Shown here: one piece after another, positions 25,717 to 32,456 of the stretch
Layout: the number at the start of each line of letters is the position of its first letter
Numbering within the stretch: position 1 is the first letter of the stretch
Assembly: GCF_005844425.1 (NCBI RefSeq)
Contig: NZ_SPHL01000021.1
Span: 1-32,456, forward strand
DNA: 32,456 bases
Source of the DNA: Anaerofustis stercorihominis
GTDB lineage: Bacteria; Bacillota; Clostridia; Eubacteriales; Anaerofustaceae
Reading direction: 5' to 3'
Position numbers and translations under genes: made by a program
The notes under the pieces: model-generated
Database searches by the model: none
What the model saw: the letters and a program-made list of their open reading frames with translations, nothing else
Told to the model about the DNA's origin: nothing

Positions 25717-28700
25717 TTGGAATATCCTCAAATAGAAAAGTATGAATATAAAAGTCCAAGTTATGAACTAAAGAAAAGAGAAAATATTAATAAAAATATT
25801 GAAAAGCATTTAAATATAAGAAGATTTGTCTTATCTGATGATAATAAATGTTTTAAATCTATAAAAGATAGTAAAGATGAAATATCTTTAATTTTTACAG
25901 GTGATTTATTATGTTTAGAAAACATGATTGAAAAATATTCTAAAAAAGATGGTGGATATGATTTTTCATTATGTTTTAAATATGTTAAACCTATTTTTGA
26001 AAAAGCAGATTTTGTTTGCGGAAATTTAGAAACCGTAATATCGCAAACAGCTCCTTACAGAGGTGAAATATTAACACATGAAGGACCATATTATTGCAAT
26101 GCCCCATATGAATATTTAGAGGCTCTTTCTTTATGTGGTTTTGATATGCTTACAACTGCAAATAATCATACTATTGATGCAGGTGTAAGGGGAATTGTAG
26201 ATACAATTAACAATATAAAAGATATTGGTATTATTCAAACAGGTACATTTTTAAAGAAAGAAGATAAATTTGTAATTGTTGATATATGCGGTATAAAAGT
26301 TGGTTTTACAGCCTTTTCAACTTCTTATAATAAAATGCAGCTTAACTTAAACAGACAAGGCAGAATAAACTTACTTAATACTTATACTCAAAATAGAGCT
26401 CAAAGTGTATTTGATAAAATGAAAGAAAGAGGAGCAGAGGTAACAGTATGTTTTCCTCATTGGGGAAAAGAATATACTTCTGAAATTACACAAAGACAAT
26501 ATTCAATGGCTGAAAACTTATCTAATATAGGCTATGACTTTATTGTAGGTTCTCATGCACATGTTATTCAAAAGTTTGAAAAAATAAATGATAAACCTGT
26601 ACTTTTCTCTTTGGGAAATTTAATTTCTCATTTAAATACTTTTGCTGATTCAAATTTTTCAGAGTACACACTTCTTTATAATTTAAAATTACGAAAAGAA
26701 AATGGACAAATAAAATCAAAAATTGAATTTATTCCATGTAAAATTGTAAAAAATTATAAAGGAATTCCATTTACTGTATTACCTATTGTAGAATCTTTGG
26801 GGCTTACGGAGGAAAAAGTTCCAATGCTTAAAAATACATATGAAGATGTAAGTAAACTTCTTGAAAATAACGAAATAATATTAAATACAAATATAGAAGT
26901 TTCTTCAAATTCAATAGATGATTTAAGAAAAAATGAAGATAAAGATATAAATGAAGTACTTAATATTTTAAAAGACAAAAAGAAAACTATAAGTAAAAAC
27001 AGATCAGTAAAAATAAATATTCCTGAACTAAAAGAAAATGATAATTTTAATTATTATAAGAAAGAAAAAGAAGGAATATATGAAATATATGACGATTATG
27101 CTGTTCTTCATTCTTTTTTAAGTATGAGCAGTGTAGTTAAGCTAAGTGAAAATGTAGATGGTAAAACTGTATATTATGTAAACAATGATCTAGAAAAAAA
27201 TGATAGTACAAGACTAGTTTATTTGGGAAAACAAACAAAGATAATAGGAAAAGAAGCTTTTAAAAATTTTACAAACTTAGAAAGTGTAAGATTTTTTGAT
27301 GAAGTAACAAAGATAGAAGAAAACGCATTTGAAAATTGTATAAAAATGAGTGGCTTATGGCTTCCGGAGTCATTAAAATGTATTGAAAAAAATGCATTTT
27401 TAAATTGTGAAAATTTATTAAGTATTAAGATACCACCATCAGTTACAAGTATAGATAAAGATGCTTTTGTTGGATGTAATAATTTAACAATATATTGCGA
27501 AAAAGGAAGTTATGCAGATAAATTTGCAAATGAAAATAGAATATGTGTTAAATATATGCCTTTAATAACTAAAAAGGATAATAATATAAGTTTAAATAAA
27601 GAAATAGTAGGAACAATGAATGGACCTAATGATAAACATCCAGCTACTATTATTTCAACATGTTATATTTTGGGAACACCTCTTCCATATTATGCAAAAT
27701 GTAAAAATCAACCTTCAAAATATATAAAATATAGAGCTTTTGATGGAACACTTGAAAGTATAGTTAAATTACTTGGAAGTAAAATGCCTGAAATTGATAA
27801 AGAGGAACTTAAAAAGAAATATAAGTCTTTTAAGAGAAAATATAAATCACAGAAAAATTTAAAATATAACAATGTAAATCTTACAGTATATTTTTGTGAT
27901 TGGTTATTATATTGTAGCCAAAGAGGATTTACTCATAATTGTTATTTTGATTATGAACTTTATAATAAAGAGCCTGATATAAGAGATACATTTTTAAATG
28001 AAGGATACAGAAAGAGAGTTCACAAAGCTTGCAATAAAAAAGAATATAGAAAAATATTCTTGGATAAAGCATTGTTTAACGAAACTTTTAAAAAGTATGT
28101 AAAAAGAGATTGGCTTGATGTAAGCTGTTGTTCTTTTGATGAATTTAATACTTTTATAAAAAAACATGAAGAATTTTTTGCAAAGCCTGTAAGAGGAACT
28201 GGTGGAGCAGGTGCAAGAGTTATAAAAACAAATGATGATACAGCTCAAAATTTATTTGAACTTTGTAAAGAAGAAGGTTTGATAATTGAGGAAATAATTA
28301 AACAAAATAGGGAAATAGCAAAGTTTAATGAAAGTACATTAAATACTGTTAGAGTTTATACTTTAGTATGTGCCGATAATACAGCAAAAGTAATGGGTGC
28401 AGTTGCAAGATTCGGAAGAGCCGGAAATGTTATAGATAACTTTCATGGTGGTGGAGTTGCTGCAACAATAGATGTTGAAAGTGGAAAAGTTAATCAAGCA
28501 ATAAATAGAGCCCATATAAGAACAGATATACATCCAGATTCTAAAGAAAAGATTTTAGGGTTTAAATATCCTTACTGGGATAAGTTAAAAGAAGCAGTAT
28601 GTGATGCTGCATTGAAAGTGCCCGAAATGAGACATATTGGTTGGGATGTATGTATTACGGAAAATGGAGATATTGAATTTGTAGAGGGAAATGGTAAACC

Positions 28701-28905
28701 TAATTTCGATGTATTACAATCTCCAGACCAAATTGGGAAAAAACATATTTATGAAGATAAAATAAGAGAAATTGAAAATATAGAAGGAATAAATCCTATT
28801 GTTTATGACAAGATAATGATAAATACAAAAAATATGGAGATAGGATTTATCAGAATGCTTCCAAGGAGATTAAAAAGGAAAATAAAGAGATTAATAAATA
28901 GATAA
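25717..28905 (+). CDS. CapA-type metallophosphatase / BspA-like LRR / ATP-grasp triple-domain protein
   Basis: I place the start at TTG 25717: AAGGAGA lies 8 nt upstream, while the in-frame ATG at 25675 has none (numbering below uses that ATG; 1062 residues from the TTG). Residues 70-355 are a CapA/poly-gamma-glutamate-capsule domain with metal motifs TGDLL, GNLET, TTANNHTID, FPHWGKEY, GSHAHVIQ and SLGN. Residues 360-470 are a charged linker. About 495-625 are BspA-type leucine-rich repeats (IGKEAFKNFTNLESVRF, IEENAFENC, IEKNAFLNC, IDKDAFVGC). About 730-1040 are an ATP-grasp of the sugar-transfer-associated group (FAKPVRGTGGAGARVI, NTVRVYTLV, HPDSK, GWDVCITENGDIEFVEGNG). The end MLPRRLKRKIKRLINR is basic and amphipathic, so membrane contact is possible. 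No signal peptide or helix is seen, so it is cytoplasmic, unusual for CapA and LRR_5 domains. The exact reaction is unknown; amide or ester bond formation on a surface polymer is an inference. Confidence 0.85.
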   Translation: MEYPQIEKYEYKSPSYELKKRENINKNIEKHLNIRRFVLSDDNKCFKSIKDSKDEISLIFTGDLLCLENMIEKYSKKDGGYDFSLCFKYVKPIFEKADFVCGNLETVISQTAPYRGEILTHEGPYYCNAPYEYLEALSLCGFDMLTTANNHTIDAGVRGIVDTINNIKDIGIIQTGTFLKKEDKFVIVDICGIKVGFTAFSTSYNKMQLNLNRQGRINLLNTYTQNRAQSVFDKMKERGAEVTVCFPHWGKEYTSEITQRQYSMAENLSNIGYDFIVGSHAHVIQKFEKINDKPVLFSLGNLISHLNTFADSNFSEYTLLYNLKLRKENGQIKSKIEFIPCKIVKNYKGIPFTVLPIVESLGLTEEKVPMLKNTYEDVSKLLENNEIILNTNIEVSSNSIDDLRKNEDKDINEVLNILKDKKKTISKNRSVKINIPELKENDNFNYYKKEKEGIYEIYDDYAVLHSFLSMSSVVKLSENVDGKTVYYVNNDLEKNDSTRLVYLGKQTKIIGKEAFKNFTNLESVRFFDEVTKIEENAFENCIKMSGLWLPESLKCIEKNAFLNCENLLSIKIPPSVTSIDKDAFVGCNNLTIYCEKGSYADKFANENRICVKYMPLITKKDNNISLNKEIVGTMNGPNDKHPATIISTCYILGTPLPYYAKCKNQPSKYIKYRAFDGTLESIVKLLGSKMPEIDKEELKKKYKSFKRKYKSQKNLKYNNVNLTVYFCDWLLYCSQRGFTHNCYFDYELYNKEPDIRDTFLNEGYRKRVHKACNKKEYRKIFLDKALFNETFKKYVKRDWLDVSCCSFDEFNTFIKKHEEFFAKPVRGTGGAGARVIKTNDDTAQNLFELCKEEGLIIEEIIKQNREIAKFNESTLNTVRVYTLVCADNTAKVMGAVARFGRAGNVIDNFHGGGVAATIDVESGKVNQAINRAHIRTDIHPDSKEKILGFKYPYWDKLKEAVCDAALKVPEMRHIGWDVCITENGDIEFVEGNGKPNFDVLQSPDQIGKKHIYEDKIREIENIEGINPIVYDKIMINTKNMEIGFIRMLPRRLKRKIKRLINR

Positions 28906-28906
28906 A

Positions 28907-28946
28907 ATAAAAAATATCCTTAACATTATGTTAAGGATATTTTATT
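28907..28946 (+). terminator. Intrinsic terminator after the CapA-LRR-ATP-grasp gene
   Basis: AAAATATCCTTAAC (28911-28924) pairs perfectly with GTTAAGGATATTTT (28930-28943) around ATTAT. A/T flanks could allow function in both directions. It separates this gene from the next operon. Confidence 0.9.
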
Positions 28947-29055
28947 TAAAAAATTAAAGTAAAACCTTTATTTCTATTATGTAAATTAAATGTATAAATT
29001 AATATTTTTAATATTTTTATTGATATAATTAGTCTAAATTTCTAAGAGGGGAACA

Positions 29056-30171
29056 ATGGTAATTGTAATAAAGTTAGGAAAGAAATTTATCAATATAGTT
29101 TATTATTTTATAAAAAAATTTAACCCTATAAAAGAAAATAAAGTTTTATTTTTAAGCAGGCAGTCTAATACTTTAAGTTTGGATTTTTTACTATTACAAA
29201 ATGAGCTTATTAATATGACATCAAATAGAATTGAAATAAAATACATATGTAACAGATTAGATGATAATAAAAAAGGAATAATTAAATTTATTATAGATTC
29301 CTTTAAAAGTATGTATCATCTTGCAACAAGTAAAGTTTGTGTATTAGATTCTTATTGGCCTATTGTTTCTATTTGTAAGCATAAAAAAGAATTAACAATA
29401 ATACAAATGTGGCATTCAATCGGGAAAATAAAAAAGTCAGGTCATCAAACTATTGGTAAACCTTCAGGAAGAAGTGAAGAAATCTCTAATCTTTTATGTA
29501 TGCATCAAAATTACGACATAATTATTTCATCGGCAGAATCCTGGAATCCATTTTATCTTCAATCTTTTAATACCAGTTTAGATAAACTTTATAACATAGG
29601 TCTTCCAAGAATAGATTATCTATTGAGAACAAATGAATTTAATAAAGAAAGAATTTTAGATGAATATCCTTTTTTAAAAGAAAAGAAAGTAATTTTATAT
29701 GCGCCTACTTTTAGAAGAAATATTATTCCCAAATGGGAAGAGCTTTTAGATTATATAGATTTTGATAAATATTTTTTAATTGTTAAAAGTCATCCAAATC
29801 AAAAAATAAATACAGATAATCCAAATATTTTAACTTGTCCTGAATTTAGTGCAGTAAGACTTCTTTCTGTTTGTGAATATTTAATTACTGATTATTCTGC
29901 TATTGCGGTAGAAGCAGCAATTTTAAATAAAAAAACTTACTATTATCTTTATGATTATGATGAATATTTATTAAAAAACGGAGTTAATGTTGACCCATTT
30001 TATTCAATGCCGGGATGTGCTTTTAAAAATGCAAAAGATTTGATTATGGACTTAGAAGCAGGTAATTATAATCAAAATTCTCTTGATAATTATAGAGAAA
30101 AATATTTACCAAAAGAACTTGGAACTTCTACTGCAAAACTTGCACAGTTAGTTTTAGATAAGTTGTCATAG
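29056..30171 (+). CDS. CDP-glycerol glycerophosphotransferase-family protein (TagB/TagF-like)
   Basis: The 371 residues match the family that adds glycerol-phosphate or related polyol-phosphate units to lipid-linked teichoic or capsular polymers at the inner face of the membrane. Motifs: IQMWHSIGKIKKSG (about 115-128), NIGLPRID, LYAPTFRR, IVKSHPNQK and the acceptor/donor motif YLITDYSAIAVEAAIL. The N-terminus KLGKKFINIVYYFIKKF is basic-amphipathic and may attach to the membrane. GAGGGG precedes the start. It is the first of at least four tightly packed genes (gaps 14 and 9 bp, then 1-bp overlap). The donor could be CDP-glycerol, CDP-ribitol or another CDP-polyol; the neighbouring nucleotidyltransferase may make it. 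Confidence 0.88.
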   Translation: MVIVIKLGKKFINIVYYFIKKFNPIKENKVLFLSRQSNTLSLDFLLLQNELINMTSNRIEIKYICNRLDDNKKGIIKFIIDSFKSMYHLATSKVCVLDSYWPIVSICKHKKELTIIQMWHSIGKIKKSGHQTIGKPSGRSEEISNLLCMHQNYDIIISSAESWNPFYLQSFNTSLDKLYNIGLPRIDYLLRTNEFNKERILDEYPFLKEKKVILYAPTFRRNIIPKWEELLDYIDFDKYFLIVKSHPNQKINTDNPNILTCPEFSAVRLLSVCEYLITDYSAIAVEAAILNKKTYYYLYDYDEYLLKNGVNVDPFYSMPGCAFKNAKDLIMDLEAGNYNQNSLDNYREKYLPKELGTSTAKLAQLVLDKLS

Positions 30172-30185
30172 AAAAGAGAGGAATT

Positions 30186-31232
30186 ATGTTTGAACTTGCA
30201 AAGAAAATTTTAAAAAAAATAAAATTATTTGTTATATATTTCAGAAGAATTATATTTGTAAAAAATCATTTTAAATGTCCTTTTTATAAAAAAATAAGAG
30301 CAAATCTTACCAGAGGTTTTTTAGCAGATCAATGGATGTTATATGATTTAGATCACAATGATAAAAACGAATATTTATCTGAATTTGATTGGTATAGGTC
30401 AAGATATATAAATGAACCTTTTGATTTTATGTTTAATAATAAAATTGTAGCAAACGAAGTGTTGAAACAATATATTAAAGTTCCTGAAATTTATATGATA
30501 AAAAATAAAGGTATTTTATCTATTTTTGATGATAGTGAAGTGGACTATGACTATGCATTAAGACTTCTTAAAGAGCATAAAAAGTTATTTATAAAACCTT
30601 ATGGAGCAGGAAAAGGAAAAGATGTTAATATTTTAACTTATGATAATGAAAAAATTTATGTAGATAAAAATGAATTAAGTGAGAAACAGTTTGTTTCTTT
30701 TTTGTTTAAAAGGGATAATTGGATAATCGTGGAATGTATAAGTCAACATGAGTATGCAAATAAAATATATGATAAAACAGTAAATACCATTAGATTAATT
30801 ACGTTAAGAGATATTCATACCAAGAAAATAAAAATCTTCTTTGCCGTACAGAGAATAGGAACAAAGAAGACAATACCTGTAGATAATGGAAGCAGAGGAG
30901 GACTTGTTTCAAAAATTAATTTAGAAACAGGAGAATTATCTGAAGCAAGATGTCTTCATAACTTAAATGTATATAAGGTTCATCCTGATTCTAAGGCTCC
31001 TATAGAAGGAGTTAAAATTCCTAATTGGCAAGAGTTAAAGAAAGAAATTTTAGAACTTGCAAATAAGATTCCATATATGCACTTTATAGCTTGGGATATT
31101 TTATTAACTAATGAAGGAATATGTATTATTGAAGCAAATACATCCTCAGGCGTAAATATTATACAGCTTTGGGGAGGGCAGAGAAATAACGAACTTGGAG
31201 ATTTTTACAGATATCATAATGTAATAAAATAG
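30186..31232 (+). CDS. Sugar-transfer-associated ATP-grasp protein
   Basis: A 348-residue ATP-grasp protein. KLFIKPYGAGKGKDVNIL (about 134-151) is the nucleotide loop, followed by WIIVECISQH, NTIRLITLRD, VHPDSKAPIEG and AWDILLTNEGICIIEANTSS, whose Glu and Asn are typical metal ligands. The last section is clearly homologous to the end of the CapA-LRR fusion (shared pattern HPDSK-x2-I-x-G-x-K-x-P-x-W, then WD, T-x-x-G and E-x-N/G). The pre-ATP-grasp region YLSEFDWYRSRYINEPFDFM also parallels it. The start KILKKIKLFVIYFRRIIF is basic and hydrophobic, a likely membrane-surface anchor. AAGAGAGGAATT precedes the ATG. Ligase activity is a family expectation; the amino acid or sugar acceptor is unknown. 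Confidence 0.87.
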   Translation: MFELAKKILKKIKLFVIYFRRIIFVKNHFKCPFYKKIRANLTRGFLADQWMLYDLDHNDKNEYLSEFDWYRSRYINEPFDFMFNNKIVANEVLKQYIKVPEIYMIKNKGILSIFDDSEVDYDYALRLLKEHKKLFIKPYGAGKGKDVNILTYDNEKIYVDKNELSEKQFVSFLFKRDNWIIVECISQHEYANKIYDKTVNTIRLITLRDIHTKKIKIFFAVQRIGTKKTIPVDNGSRGGLVSKINLETGELSEARCLHNLNVYKVHPDSKAPIEGVKIPNWQELKKEILELANKIPYMHFIAWDILLTNEGICIIEANTSSGVNIIQLWGGQRNNELGDFYRYHNVIK

Positions 31233-31241
31233 AGGTGATAT

Positions 31242-31838
31242 ATGAAGTATATAATAATGGCTGATGGGAAAGGAAAAAGATGGCATAATTACAAAAATAT
31301 TCCTAAGCATTTTATAGAAGTAAATGGTGAAAAGATTATAGAAAGAACTGTAAGATTATTAAATGAATTTGATAAAGACAGTGAGGTAATAATAACTTCT
31401 CATGATGAAAGATATGAAATAAAAGGTTCAAAAAGATATGAACCTAAACATAACATTTTAGAAATTGATAGATTTACAAGTGAACTTATAGAAGATAATA
31501 TATGTTTTTTATATGGAGATACATATTATTCTGATAAGGCAATAGAAAAAATTATAAAAATAAATACTGATGATTTATTGTTTTTTGGTAATGGTAAATC
31601 TATTGTTGCAATTAAGATAAAAGATTCAAATGTGTTTACTAAGCATGTTGAGAATGTAAGGAAATTATATTTAGAAGGTAAAATTGAAAAGTGTATAGGC
31701 TGGCAGGTGTATCAATCATTTCAAGGACTTTCTTTTGATGAAAAAGAAATAAAGGATAAATATGTTTATATTCAGGACGATACACAAGATTTTAATTCAC
31801 CAAAGGATTATGAAAAGAATAAGGGGGTACTTATATAA
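31242..31838 (+). CDS. Small nucleotidyltransferase (NTP-transferase/MobA-like fold)
   Basis: A 198-residue protein. The N-terminal loop MADGKGKRW...IPKHFIEVNGEKIIERT is the GxGxR-x-PK motif of sugar-phosphate and alcohol-phosphate nucleotidyltransferases. FLYGDTYYSD has the metal-binding Asp. It has a tight, short fold of the MobA/LicC/IspD kind rather than the long RmlA kind, with no C-terminal beta-helix. It lies 9 bp after the ATP-grasp gene with a GAGGTG ribosome binding site, and its stop overlaps the next start (TAATG). Next to a CDP-glycerol-type transferase, a CTP-dependent role making a CDP-activated alcohol or sugar is plausible but unproven. Confidence 0.8.
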   Translation: MKYIIMADGKGKRWHNYKNIPKHFIEVNGEKIIERTVRLLNEFDKDSEVIITSHDERYEIKGSKRYEPKHNILEIDRFTSELIEDNICFLYGDTYYSDKAIEKIIKINTDDLLFFGNGKSIVAIKIKDSNVFTKHVENVRKLYLEGKIEKCIGWQVYQSFQGLSFDEKEIKDKYVYIQDDTQDFNSPKDYEKNKGVLI

Positions 31839-32456
31839 TGTCCTTTAATGACATAAAGAAATACGGATTAAATATTTTAGCTTTTCCAAATACTTCAAAA
31901 GGTTTTACAGGGGCAGAAGCAAGAAAATGGATAAGAGGAGTATATAGAAGTTATTTAAAAGATAAAGATTATTCTTTTAGAGAGACAAGATGGGCAGTAA
32001 AAAGGGGCTTTTTACCTGAACAGGTGAAAAGTTTAAATATAAACGAAGAAAATTATAAAGATATTATTTCAGCAAAGGATTATGCTTTTTTAAGACCAAT
32101 TAATGGAATATATGGTAAGTGGATATCAGATAAGGTAACAATTTATAATATTTTTAAACCATTTAGGGATAGAATGCCAAAATGTTTTTATCATATTACA
32201 AACAGATATAAAGATAAACTTATTATTCCTCTTAATGTAAATAAAAATGATACATGGAAAGATGTAATTAATACGATAAAAGAAGAAAAAAAGGTTAGGT
32301 TATATATCTCAAACAGACATCAAAGTGATTTTATTGAATGGGAAAATAATAGTTTTTATATTAATGAAAAAGAAGTAAAAGAAAAAGAATTAATTGATTA
32401 CATTTCAAAAATTAATAAAAGTGTTATTATTACCGAAGATTTAATTCAAAGAAAAG
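31838..32456 (+). CDS. Truncated ATP-grasp-like surface-polymer protein (N-terminal part, runs off window)
   Basis: The frame opens at ATG 31838, overlapping the previous stop by one base, with AAGGGGG upstream. It stays open to the window end, giving 206 residues. The segment AFLRPINGIYGKWISDKVTI followed by KPFRDRMPKCFYHI resembles the N-terminal region of sugar-transfer-associated ATP-grasp proteins found in capsule and teichoic acid loci. The ATP-binding loop would lie beyond the window, so the assignment rests on this segment and on the neighbours. No signal peptide; soluble start. Confidence 0.7.
   Translation, partial: MSFNDIKKYGLNILAFPNTSKGFTGAEARKWIRGVYRSYLKDKDYSFRETRWAVKRGFLPEQVKSLNINEENYKDIISAKDYAFLRPINGIYGKWISDKVTIYNIFKPFRDRMPKCFYHITNRYKDKLIIPLNVNKNDTWKDVINTIKEEKKVRLYISNRHQSDFIEWENNSFYINEKEVKEKELIDYISKINKSVIITEDLIQRK

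Noticed and set aside
1-32456. CRISPR arrays, tRNA or rRNA genes, insertion sequences, att sites
   Set aside because: No repeat-spacer pattern, no cloverleaf-like sequence, no transposase or integrase gene and no terminal inverted repeats with target duplications were seen.

Overview
The window is an AT-rich (about 70% A+T by eye) stretch of a low-GC Gram-positive anaerobe, most likely a member of the Clostridia. The GlgC/GlgD pair, strong AGGAGG-type ribosome binding sites, UMF1-type permease, clostridial radical SAM and patatin genes and TagB/TagF-like transferase all fit. I cannot name the genus. No rRNA, tRNA, insertion sequence or CRISPR array was seen.

Layout. (1) 1-2481: the tail of an unknown gene, a MarR regulator, and a divergent MFS permease that was originally fused to a CBS-domain pair. 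The permease is now broken by one frameshift and one amber codon. A perfect 38-bp palindrome lies between the two divergent promoters. (2) 2482-4948: a radical SAM protein and a patatin-like lipase, with a good promoter and a terminator. (3) 4949-5635: a long A/T-rich leader region holding a minus-facing terminator-like hairpin, then a strong promoter overlapped by two LacI/CcpA-type operators 22 bp apart. (4) 5636-20557: a same-strand glycogen operon: pgm, pgi, glgB, glgP, glgC, glgD, glgA and a GH13-GH77 fusion. It carries both synthesis and breakdown and the hexose-phosphate links to glycolysis. (5) 20581-24238, minus strand: a Nudix hydrolase plus ROK glucokinase pair convergent to the glycogen operon, then a zinc-dependent phospholipase C-like gene overlapping a UMF1-type permease. 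(6) 24418-25584: a class III CoA-transferase or racemase. (7) 25717-end: a surface-polymer type locus with a CapA/LRR/ATP-grasp triple fusion, a CDP-glycerol glycerophosphotransferase-like enzyme, a second ATP-grasp protein, a small nucleotidyltransferase and a truncated further gene that resembles ATP-grasp proteins of this family.

How the genes work together. Pgi and Pgm join fructose-6-P, glucose-6-P and glucose-1-P. GlgC/GlgD make ADP-glucose, GlgA polymerises it and GlgB branches it. GlgP releases glucose-1-P, and the GH13-GH77 fusion should handle limit dextrins and maltodextrins. The neighbouring glucokinase can recapture free glucose, and the Nudix enzyme might act on an ADP-sugar. 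The operators over the promoter suggest sugar-responsive repression.

The best candidates for something undescribed are three. The first is the ATP-grasp-rich locus at the right end, headed by the CapA-LRR-ATP-grasp fusion. The second is the pair of histone-H1-like lysine tails on GlgA and GlgB. The third is the single-chain GH13-GH77 enzyme within a complete glycogen operon.
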